The notes under the pieces: generated by a model | What the model saw: only the letters and a program-made list of their open reading frames with translations | Database searches by the model: none | Told to the model about the DNA's origin: nothing | Made by a program: the position numbers and the translations under genes | Origin: Galbula dea | Taxonomy: Eukaryota; Chordata; Aves; Piciformes; Galbulidae | Reading direction: 5' to 3' | Assembly: GCA_013399015.1 (NCBI GenBank) | Contig: VWZX01008142.1 | Coordinates: 595,489 to 659,488, forward strand | Length of the DNA: 64,000 nucleotides | Shown: in pieces, positions 27,804 through 38,658 of the stretch | How positions within the stretch are numbered: the stretch's first letter is position 1 | How the letters are laid out: every line of letters starts with the position of its first letter

Positions 27804-28779
27804 ATACAATATGCTCAAGCATCTGCAGCACATCTATCTGCCTGTGGGCAACAGCTGCCTTTGCAGACATGGAGCACTCCAGGCTCTTTTAATGTTCATT
27901 TGCATCTAAATACTGCTAATGGGAAATTAAACTCACACTTTCTTGGCTCTGAGCAAAAAAAGCTTGCCCCTTTACCCTAAAGTTAATGCCTAGTCTAGGC
28001 AAATCATCCTGGTTGTCTCCATCACCAGCAGAGACAGTATTGCTAAGTGATTCACCCTCTTACATAGCTGATGAATCACTCCAGCTACCTTCATGATGAA
28101 GGAGAAACAGAAGGTGCCCACACACTTTGCTTAGACTAGATACGTAGCCTTCAGACAGCTCAAGTAGTGTAAGATATACCCTGAATGGTCTTTGCTTTTG
28201 AACGTGTCCAATGCTCAAGACAAATGAAAATGGAACTGAGACTGTGGCTTCTTGACACAATAACCATGTGAAACTATCAAGAAAGGAGTAATTAAACAAC
28301 AGTAATATTAAAGACAGTAACGTAAAAGGTAATTCCCTCAGAAGTCAACAGCTGTTCACGTGAAACTCAAGGGTGACACAGTCTACTTATGTGTAGATGT
28401 GTATCACACATATGCCCAATATGGAAGGCCACTGCCAAATCACACACTGTTTATGTTTTCAAACAGAGAAGAAAAGAAGCAACTGGCCAAACCTCTTGGA
28501 AACCACGTCATGATCTTTCCTGTACATGATCTTGGTATCCTGCATGAAACTTTCTGTCCAGACTAATATCTGTAAACATGCTCTTTGAACACAGCTATTT
28601 ACTTGGCTTGCTTTCTGTAGTACTTTAAACCTCCTGTAGCCCTTGGGCCCAAGCTGCATAGCTGGAGAAGAGGCAAGGAAGAACAGGCTCTGGCTCTGTC
28701 AGTGTGAAAGCAGCTAGACTCTTTCTCGCTTGTTTCAAAGCTCTTGCAGGGGTGCACCAGGCAGGGCAGGCTGCTGACC
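27804..28779. other. Intergenic sequence with candidate regulatory block
   Basis: Unique sequence between two retroelements. The first 250 bases (about 27880-28080) contain a perfect POU octamer ATTTGCAT at 27898-27905, nearby ATTA cores and no simple repeats. The block lies about 35.5 kb from the EGR2 stop codon. No gene is recognisable. Confidence 0.45.
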
Positions 28780-29234
28780 TTCTGGTGAGGCTGCACCCCG
28801 AGTACTGTGTTCCATTTGGGGCCTCTCACTAAAAGAAGGACATCAAGCTCTTGGAGTGTGTCCAAAGAACGGCAAAAAGGGGTCTAGAGCACAAGTCTTA
28901 TGAGGGAACTGGGGTTGTTTAGTCTGGAGAAGAGGAGGCTCAGGGGGGACCTTCTCACTCTCTACAACTACCTAAAAGGAGGTTGTTGTGAGGTGGGGCT
29001 CAGTCTCTTCTTCCAGGTAACGAGCAATAGGACAAGAGGCAAACGCTTCAAGGTGGACCAGGGGAGGTTCAGACTGGATATTAGGAAGAAGTCCTTCACC
29101 GAGAGGGTTATCAGGCATTGGAACAGGCTGCCCAGGGAGGTGGTAGAATCACCATCCCTGGAAGTCTTAAAAAAACCCATGGAGATACGAGGTCTTTTCC
29201 AACCATAATGGTTCTATGATTCTCTGATTCCATG
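28780..29234 (+). mobile_element. CR1 LINE fragment, C-terminal ORF2 and 3' end
   Basis: A plus-strand CR1 copy. Translation gives the end of the CR1 ORF2 protein: LVRLHPEYCVPF-like sequence, then after a small indel a continuous frame with MRELGLFSLEKRRLRGDL, LYNYLKGGC, TSNRTRGKRF, QGRFRLDIRKKSFTERVI and HWNRLPREVVESPSLEVLK. After LEVLK about 70 bases of the usual 3' untranslated region are missing before AGGTCTTTTCCAACC and the terminal GGTTCTATGATTCTCTGATT. The copy is 5'-truncated and internally deleted, and not active. Confidence 0.92.
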
Positions 29235-32200
29235 AAGCAGAAATCACAAAAGGAACCCACAACAGCATACAGAGGTACAAGATTTGCACGCAGTGATCTT
29301 GTGCTCCAGTGATCTTGGAGCAGCTGCCCATCTTGCAGACAGGGTTTCTGCCATGCCCATGAGAGGGCAGTTCATGCCCCAGTGAAACTGGATAAAGTCT
29401 GACTAGCACTGAAACATCCAGCTATGCAGGGTGACATAGCCCTGTGACATCTCCTGGGTGAATGGGATTCTGTGCATTTTCATTCTAAACACATAAAGCA
29501 GGTAGCTAGATGAAATATGGCACAGTCAGGCTCTGAAAAGGCTTCTTTGTAGGTGTGAAGACTGCAAGAGACATACATCATTCTCTGTTTAACACTTCGT
29601 TGATCACTGACTTGTGGGTTGTTCCCCTTCTGAAAATTCTAACTATTCTTTTTAAATGGGAATTTTGACCACAGTAATTGAGATTTCTTTAAGCAAAGAT
29701 TTGGCACAGAGAGTGCAACAGCAGTGAGATACTGATCTGGCTGGGTTTGTACCTACCCTGTGACTGAGGCAGAACAGCAAATGCCTATGTCAGCTACAGT
29801 TGGAAAGAAAAAGGCTTTCTGTTTGAGTCAGCATACAGTATCAGGCAGCCAGGCACTGACTGCTCCATTGGGCTCCCCAAGCTTAGGAGAGCATTCCTCA
29901 ACAACCAGCTTTTGCCACCAACTGAAATATGCTTATTAAGGAGTATCAAGTAAACACTTTGAGAGAACTACTTACAGGAGTTTGTCCTGTACAAACAGCT
30001 CCTTGTAGGATCCAATTTCCAAGGCTTATAAATTAACCAGGGTGTCTAGACAAAGACCTGTATGTGCTGTGGACAGATACATCACAAACCAAGAACAGCA
30101 GGAGGAAATGGTGTCTTCCCTGCAAGTAAAACATAAATCAGTGTATGAAAGAAGGAAGAAGAATATCCAGAACATACAACATTCAGGACTTACATCTAGC
30201 ACACATGTGCTAACATCATTTGGCTTTCTTTTTACTTGGTCAACATTTGACCTTGCAATGTTCATTCAAGTAATGCAACAACTTCAACTACAAAGTCACC
30301 TTTCAAATAACATTTTGCAGTATGCTCCCACACTTAAATTCACTGAGCTTTTAACTACCCTTTAACCTATTTTTTTCATATAGGTATAATACCAGAATGG
30401 CAGGGAAAAGAAAATATTATCCATTTAGTATAAACATGTATTTTAATAATTGACAGCAGATGTCTAAGTCCACAAATAACAGAGCTCAGGCAATGCAATA
30501 TAGTGTGTTTTCATTCCATGTTTTTGGTTTCTTAATTTAGCAAACAGGGGATTTTGACTGCATTTAAAGAGGAAATCAGCAAATCAATACTGAATTTTCT
30601 GTAGAAGGGAGAAGCATTAAATTACTCAAGTTACCACAGAAACAGATTTAAGCAAACTGGTGCCACAAATCAAGTAATTAGGCAGAAAGAAGAGTCAAAT
30701 CTCTTCAAAAATTATTGATTTATCATACTATGTCAAATTTGGGACATAAATATTTATTATCTTGCAACTCCTATTCAACACTTAGATTAATTTTATTCAT
30801 GTCTAATAAAGGGCAACACAGCTAAGTTCAAGCAGCACAGTAAGATAATAGTCTGTTACATTTGCCTCTTTCCTGAGATGTAGTGAGCACATTTTGTGTC
30901 AAATTATTTCATGCACAGGGAACACTGCAATACTGGGTACAGACAACCCCTCCATGGATTACAGGATTAGACTCCTGTGACTACTATGGAACAGCTTAAC
31001 ACATTTAGATAAAGTGACCATCAGGTAGACAAGGGCAGTGTTATCAGTCTTGCCTAGAGTACAGCAAGAAACACATTGCACTATGTATTTACCTTATTAC
31101 TGAGCTTCCTGCCAAGAAGCAAGTTTTCCTAAATACCAGCATCAGACAGAGAACTTTGAAGGTTTAAATCCTTATGCTCTTTAGCTGGACATCAGCAATA
31201 AGCATTTCTTCAATAATGGACAGTGCAAAGGGTTGGTGTTTTCACTGCGGGACTCTAATCTGATAAGGAGCCAAATCTCAGAAAAGAGAGAAAGAAGAAA
31301 TAGTACATCTTCCCCTTTTTTTCCCCCCCTTCCTCTATACAAAACATTACCAAACTGGCCTTTAGTGTAAGTTAAACTCACAGAAATAATTATTGAAAGC
31401 CCATTGGTGGAGAGTTCTTTTCCTTCTCCTTTCAGGTTGAAAAGGAAACTTTCTGTGAGTTTACTGTAATGGAGTGTTTGTCTGTATCAGGAACAGCCTG
31501 ACCTCTCCAGCCACAAGCTGAAATACCAGCAGCCCACTCTGTCACTAGTTCACTATTAGGAAATTACATGGGAGGAAAGACACAACAAAAATACACAGAG
31601 AAGGAAAGAAAAAAAAAAAAAATCAGCAGTGGTGGGAGTGAATGAAAAAGCTTAATAACGAAGCCAGTAAAAAGGAAAATACCCTGTGGTCAATTGATAA
31701 TAAACAGTTACTTGAGGCAAAGGGTCAGATCCTGAGCTATGTCAAATGGCCCAGCTTCTCCAGCCTCAGCACAGCAACAGTGATTTGTAGCAGCTGCAAA
31801 AAGCCCCAGAAGAGAGAAAAACCCAGCTATAAATATGGAATTGGAGGCCCACATTTTGAGAAGCTTCCACTCACTTTTAGGTGGAGGTACAGAGGTGACT
31901 CTGAGGGTTTGTTTCTGCGGGGGAGTTCCTGTGAAGTGAGCTGAAGTGTGAATTTACACTGCATTTACTGCTGGGTCTTTAAGTAGGCAGTAGATTCATA
32001 CCGTAGCCCATTTTACAGGGATTTCCCCAAGTAGATAAGCCCTAAATTGGCTGCCTAATCAAGGAGGCAGACAAATTAAATAGATGTTTTCAAAAGTGCA
32101 GACCCACACAGGAATCTGTATTGCTCGCAGGGGCAAGTGGGTACCAGACAGTATATATATTGTGTTGCAGTCCTGCAAGTGCATGGTGCCCTTCTTTCCC

Positions 32201-35200
32201 CCACTGACTCCCTAAGTCCCCTCCAACCACCTCTCTCAACATCCCTCCACCTCAAGAAACACCTTTGAAACCCCTGGCTCTGTCCCAGCTTCATGTCAGG
32301 TTTCCATATGTTCGCTCCTGCCTTTTCCCTTCCCCATTCCAGTTCAATATCTGAAGGTCCACGTTCATACTTACTTTCCCCTCACCCTCAGAGGAAGCAC
32401 TAAAACTGTCCTGGTGCAAAGCTGTCTCCTCAAACCAGATCCTTGCCTCTGAATCAAACTAACCATGTCCTCATTTCCTGTCCATTCAGATCTCACCCAT
32501 TCCCTGTAGCACTGGATCTTTAGGTTAATGGATGCCCTTTGAAACCTTCTTCAGAGAGATAAGGTTAACTCTATGCAGACAAATGTCAAGAAGTTGGGGA
32601 AGATTACTCAAGCTTTCCTGGCTGAAAGATGCTTTTACATGCAGCCAAACAGGAGACCAGATGACTTCAGCAGGAGACAGAGGAAGCATCTAGTATGGTT
32701 ACGGCTTCATCAGGGACCTTAGGATAGGTGGCTTGGTCTTTAGCAGGCTTGGGTGAGCAACTTGAACCGCACAAGGCCTGTGCTCTTTCCCTGGGAGCTG
32801 CAGTGAGGCTGTAACAGATCAAAGCATTTACACCTTGGGTAATCTGGGACTGCTTTAACATCTGCCTGTGCTGTCCTGCTCTGCTGGCTCAGGCACTCAC
32901 TACATCAGTGTCAACTGAATCCCACCTGTGCCCATATAACTGTAACACAGTGACAGCACAGTATCCTGAATGATCCTCTTCAAGAAGCCAATGTAGTTAA
33001 CGCCCTCTGTCACCTGATGCAAACAGCAGGTTTCTCAAAAGCAACTTGGAACATTCTCCTGATTTTGCAAAGCATGAAAAAAGAGGGCAGTTAACACTTA
33101 GAAGTTTGATCCCAAAGATAATGAAGGAAGCAAAAAGGCATAAACCATGTTTTGATATCAGCAGAAGAAATCAGTGACAATGAACAGTCATCACATACAC
33201 TACAGTATTCCATACTGCCCTTATCTGCTGGAGCAGGTAACAGTGGTCTGAAGAACAGGAACCAGTTGCTAACAGGTACAAGACTGAAAAAGCTGAGAGA
33301 GACATGTCACAGAGCTGTGATCCTTCCAGCACTTCCCTATGTTTCACCTTTGATGTTTATGAAGATTCCACACAACAAGCATCTCTGAGCACAGAAAGAG
33401 CTCAGCACCCTTTAAAAGTTGAAGTCTATGCTACAGACTGTTTCCTTCAGTCCATCACCCCAAGCTTTCTTTACGTCCCTTTTCTTTGTACCATGTGCAA
33501 ACATTCATGCAATTGAGTTGTACCAGCAAATGCACTAAAATAAAGCCAGCACCTGAGCTTCACAGAACAGACTTCAGGTAAACTGCAGTTTATATTAGCT
33601 CAGGAGAGTTTGCTTTGGAAGTGTCTGTGCTTTCATTCAAACAGAAAACACCAACAATACAACAAGAGCACCTAAACCGCACCAAGCCAACACCGTGATT
33701 AATGATAGCTCACAAAAACTGTTTCATATCAATCCACAGAGTTAAAAAAGTAATAGAAATTTTGAAAGGTACATAAATATCAAAGAACAGCAATTGAATC
33801 ATCAACACCATGCAGGCAGAAGAGAAGGTTGGACACTCTGGAAGAATTCTGTGTGAATCAATCACTTAGCCAAAATAATTTCTCTTTCTGTTTCATATTG
33901 CCCTGAAAACCATATATTTGAATATGAGATATCATATAGGGTCTTCTACATATGGTACAGCACTTGCTTCACACTCCAAAACATTCCAACAGGGCCAATC
34001 ACATTAGAAAATGGAGTGCAAAAAAGAGGTGGTGTTTTACATTCTCAAATGTTAAAATCTGAGGTTTCAGAGACGATTATGGGCATTATGTTAATCTTAT
34101 ATCACTGAGTTCAGCAATGCAATCTATCATCAATGATCCCAAAGCCACAGCAGCAAGGACACTTACCTTCTCTCATATGGGCTGCACAGGCAATAAGTCT
34201 ACTATCACCAGACTCAACCTCATGCATGGCCAAGATGACACAGTATTAGTGCCATGTGGAGGTGAACAAATGTGGTGTATGAGGGCACGGACCTCAGTTG
34301 CTGATGGCAATCGGAATCAGAATCATTTTATTGTTCCAGAAGTTGGAATTTGTACTTTTACAGAAAGGATAATGACCAATTACCTTCAAACAGAAAGGGC
34401 ACTGACCAATCAGTAAGTAACACCTTCATACACAAAGTATACTGACGAATTAGCAAGTGACACTTTCATATACAAAGGATACTGACCAATAAAGAACTAA
34501 CACTTAATAGATAAAAACAACTACCATAAATGTGATAAAAGCAGTGCACTTCAAAGACATGAATGTGGTAAGACTGACGGTGTGAGCTGTGGGGAGGATA
34601 GCACACTAGGACTGTGTAGGGTGTCAAGGCCTCTGTTTGCAGCTGCAAGGCTCCTGCTAGCCAACTCCCACTTTCTCTCTTAGGCTATCTGACTTCTTTC
34701 TTGTGAGAAACTGCCCTCTGCTTTGTCTAGTTTCTCTCCTGTAGGAGCCTGGCCTTTGAGGCCTATAATGACATATCACAAACAAAGAAATACTCTTCAA
34801 GTCACAATGCACATCGCAATGTCTGCTCTACTCAAAGGCTGTACTAGAAAGTAAAAACCCACCCTACAGGAACATATTATGAAACCTTGTCTCATTGCAC
34901 ATATGCAAAATGAGGCTGAAATTCCACTGCAAAGATGACCTTATTTCAGACACTTTGCAATTTCCAAACACTGAGTGACAGGAGTTAACCAATTGTAACA
35001 TTATTAGCACACCCATACATCTGTGTCCTGTATTTTGGATGCCTGTTGCCATTTAAAAAGTACTGGTATTTGGAAAGAGAGATGACTTCACACAACTAGC
35101 TTACCACAGCCTACAACCTCAGGTAACCCATGAAGAATCTGACATAGACAACAAACTACTGGAGTACAGAGAGAAAATTATAGAGATATAGGAGAGTGGT

Positions 35201-36933
35201 ATATAATAGAAAGCAGACAACGGGGATCACTGCATGAAAGGGACTCTGAAATAAACCTGTACATACCAATATTTATCTCTGATGAACAAGAAGACACAAG
35301 GTGTGAAGAGACTAATGCTGCATTTTTACAGAGGTAGACACTAACTGGTGTCCATTTTAGGTCTCAAACCTATTGCAACAATATTTTGTTTACTCACATG
35401 ATTTATAATTTTGGGTAATGTATCTATATAAATGCATGATCTTCTGAAACAACAATTTATGCTTTTGATTTTCAGGGCACAATTTCTGTCATTTGTAGCT
35501 TTCCCAGGCTATAGATCTGTCTAGCATGTCTCTCTTGCTTAAAATTCCAGAGCCAAGCTACTCTATGTCTTTACTGAGCCTACCAGTTACATGATAACAG
35601 GAATAACCACCAGCATATTCCCTAAAAGGGGCACCCCAGAGAATTCAGTCATCAAAAAACATCCAGCAAGTCTAAGGAACAAATTCCTTCACATTAATTT
35701 AGCAACTTACTATCTCCTGAAATAGTTGTCAATACTAACCTATTTATCTAGCAACTAAACAAATGTATAGTAGTCTCCTATGCAACAACACATTAAACCT
35801 TACGTTCTTAAATAAAAATCAGACCTTATTAAACCTCAAAAGAAATTCCACACAAACACACAGCATCAAAAAGAGAGGAGATTTTTGAGAATTTGGTCTT
35901 AGTTTTAGTCAAAATTCAGTGATTTCTTTCCAATAGTTTCAGCTGAAATGTTTTCAGAAGCACAGAAAACTCTCCTTTGAGAGCTAACCAGTAAAAAGAG
36001 CACAGCGTTCCTTCTTAGACCATCACGTAGTAGGGAGGCCTTTTATGCCCTACTAAATGTAAGATATTTTAGAAAAACAAAACCAGGAAACAAACTGGGA
36101 TTTGGTCAAGAGTTCACACTAGCTGAATCACTGTGGTGAGGAAACCACCAGCTCTAAAGATGGAAAGTCCAGAGACATGCATTCCCTCAAAGAAAGAAAA
36201 AAAAATTAAGACAAGAATAATCAAGAAAAAGGAAGGGGGGGAAAAAAGGGCATTTAAGACCCATATGGCTTACTGGTAAGCTCTCTCAACACCTGAAACA
36301 GAGGAAAGGCTACCTATAGATAGGTGCCTAGGCCTTTTTCTTCCTCAACTTTCTCTGAGCACAGCCAGCAATTTGATCTGCATCATTCTTTTTCATATTG
36401 GGTACAGTGAAAATTGTTTAAATGTCGCTCCCTGACTCAACACACAGAAATGCTGTAGGGTCATGGCACTGCTTCTTCCCTCCACATCCTGCACCTATTG
36501 CCCTTGTCTGCCTTTCCCTAGAAAAACAAAAAAAAGAAAATTCTACATACTTCATAGATTGAACATGACCAGTTTTTAAGCAGAGATTTGTTCAGACTTC
36601 TTTTGTTATCTGAAAGCTTCCAAGGAAATATTGCTCAGAAGCATTTAAGGCCAACTGTTCTTGGACAAAGACATAAAACAATCGGCGTATTTAGCAAGGC
36701 AATGCAGTTATTTTGAAAGAGGCCTGGAAAATCCTAACCTTGTTAGAATTTATCTTCACAACTGATGAAAAGATCTAGTAAAGTTTTTTTGTGTTCTGCT
36801 CATACATTTCATTGTCTTTCATAAGCCAAAATCTTATTAGCAAACTATTTTAGGAAAGTTCAAAAGCCAAACTGTTGTATATGCCCATTGCTCGTAGCAA
36901 GGGTAACAGATCTTGGCAATAATAACCTGTTAC
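29235..36933. other. Intergenic sequence, no gene seen
   Basis: No gene is recognisable. The segment at 31722-31760 (GGGTCAGATCCTGAGC...) looks like an ancient amniote repeat relic. An A run lies at about 31609-31622. A 40-bp imperfect tandem repeat is at 34351-34492. Otherwise this is unique AT-rich sequence with only short frames. Confidence 0.55.
34351..34492. repeat. 40-bp imperfect tandem repeat with CCAAT cores
   Basis: Three to four degenerate copies of a unit of the form ACTTTCATATACAAAGGATA followed by CTGACCAATTAGCAAGTGAC. The landmark TGACCAAT/TGACGAAT falls at about 34373, 34403, 34443 and 34483, giving spacings of 30, 40 and 40 bases. Each unit but one keeps a CCAAT core. It may be a small minisatellite or an old enhancer-like repeat. 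I see no flanking terminal repeats that would make it part of a longer element. Confidence 0.75.
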
Positions 36934-37660
36934 AGTATCACAGAATGGTTAAGATTGGAAGGAACCACCAGAGGTCATATAGTCCAATCTCCCTGCTCTG
37001 GCAGGGTTCCCTGCAGCACATTACTCAAGATTATGTCCAGATGATTTTTTAATCTCTCCAGGGAAGAAGACTCCACAAGCTCTCTGGGCAACCTGTTCCA
37101 GTGCTCAGTCACCCTCGCAGTAAAGAAATTCTTCCTCACGTTTAAGTGGAACTTTCCATGTTCTAGTTTGTGCCTACTGCCTTGCATCCTACTGCTTGGC
37201 ACCACTGAGAAGAACCTGGCTTCATCCTCTTGGCACTCTCCCTTCAGATACTTCTATACCTTGATAAGGTTCCCTCTCAGCCTCCTCTGCTTCAAACTAA
37301 ACAAGCCCAGCTCCTTCAGTCTTTTCTTATGACAGATGCTCCAAACCCCTAATCACCTTTGCAACTCTCCATTGGACTTGCTCCAGAAGCTCTATGTCTT
37401 TCTTATACTGAGGAGCCCAGAATTGAACACAATACTCCAGGTGAGGCCTCACTAGGGCTGAGGGGCAGGATCACCTCCCTTGACCTTCTGGCAATGCTCT
37501 TGCCAATGCAGCGAAGTATACCACTGGCCTTCTGGTCACAATGGCACATTGCTGTCTCATGGACAACTCACGCACCAGTGTGTCACCAGGACTCACTCTC
37601 TGTAGAGCTACTTTCCAGCAGGTGAGCCCTCAGCCTGTATTGGTGCTATTGTCCACACAT
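36934..37660 (-). mobile_element. CR1 LINE fragment, older subfamily
   Basis: A minus-strand CR1 copy with its 3' end at the left (AGTATCACAGAATGGTTAAG, complement of the CR1 terminus). On the minus strand it encodes degraded ORF2 C-terminal sequence, including FHLNVRKNFFTARVTEHWNRLPRELV, with upstream blocks for ELGLFSLKQRRLRGNLI-like and EYCVQFWAPQYKKDIELLEQ-like residues broken by frameshifts. The right boundary is uncertain because similarity fades near 37660. Divergence is higher than in the 28780-29234 copy. Confidence 0.9.
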
Positions 37661-37914
37661 TCTTTGCTTTCCTTGTTTTCCAATTACTGGCGTACATAAA
37701 TATGCTATACTTAAGTACTAAACACATTTGTCTCAGCTAATCACCATGTTCTTTGACATAATCCTGTCACTACAGCTAAGAATCCTATCAGCTTTCTGAT
37801 AATGTTCTGATTAATCTGGTCACTGTATCTGCAGCAGCTTTTTTGGTATGCTGGATGGGACAACCAAGAGCCACAGCAGGAAAAGAATATAATGGTGCTG
37901 CAGAACTAAAGGAG

Positions 37915-38072
37915 AGCTAGTCCAGTGGCTAAACATCATAAGCTGAGGAAACCTAAGATCAGTTCTGCAACATATTTCCTTACACTGACTTATCTACATC
38001 AGTTATTCTCTCTGTGCCTCCTCTCTGTAAAATGGTACTTTTATATAACAGGCTCTGTGAGAATAAATACAG
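37915..38072 (+). mobile_element. Ancient MIR-like tRNA-derived SINE relic
   Basis: The segment follows the layout of a MIR/CORE-type SINE. A tRNA-like start (GCTAGTCCAGTGGCTAAAC) is followed by a middle with TACACTGACTTATCTAC, then CTCTCTGTGCCTCCTC...TGTAAAATGGTACTT, then an AGGCTCTGTGAGAATAAATAC end. In MIR-type elements the order is TCTCTGTGCCTCAGTTTCC, then TGTAAAATGGG, then a GTGAGGATTAAAT-like end. The copy is strongly diverged, as expected for an element inactive since before bird and mammal diversification. The match is from memory of the family pattern, not an alignment. Confidence 0.6.
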
Positions 38073-38567
38073 TATGAAGTAGCACACTGACAGGGAACAT
38101 GGAAATACCTCTGAAACTATGATGACTCCCCATTACCAACCAGTCATTCTTAACATTCAAAATGAATTATTCCAGAGAATGCTGCAGTGAAAGTGACTCA
38201 CAAAAGACTGAAGAATAAACACTGTTTCTTGAACTGATTTCACTTTTGTGAGCATAAGTTTTAAAGGGTTCATTTGCCATAGTAATTCCATTTGGAAAGC
38301 AGTCTTTGAAAACTATAGGCAGCTTTCTACAGAGCATGCTGTCAGCTAGCAGAAGTGTTATTTCATAGCACTGGTCACAATGATCAAGGAACCCTTTCAA
38401 CAGAGCAAAGCATGTTCCAGGATGTTTTCAGAAAAAGATCTATAAAAATTGCACATTAAAAACCTGGGACTCTTGTGCATTAGTGCACGCTACTTTATGG
38501 AGCTGGTGTTAGAAAGTGCTTCTAGTCCTACCAAAATTTCACAGGCAATACCTCAGGAGGGAATCCA

Positions 38568-38658
38568 TCCTGATACTAAGTTATAGTAACCTTAAGATAG
38601 GCACCAGCTTTTCCTGATACTAAGTTATAGTAACCTTAAGATAGGCACCAGCTTTTCC
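38568..38658. repeat. Perfect 44-bp tandem duplication
   Basis: A 44-base unit beginning TCCTGATACTAAGTTATAGT and ending CACCAGCTTT occurs twice head to tail with no difference (first copy 38568-38611, second 38612-38655, with the next three bases continuing the unit). Perfect identity implies a recent duplication or an assembly artefact. Confidence 0.95.
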
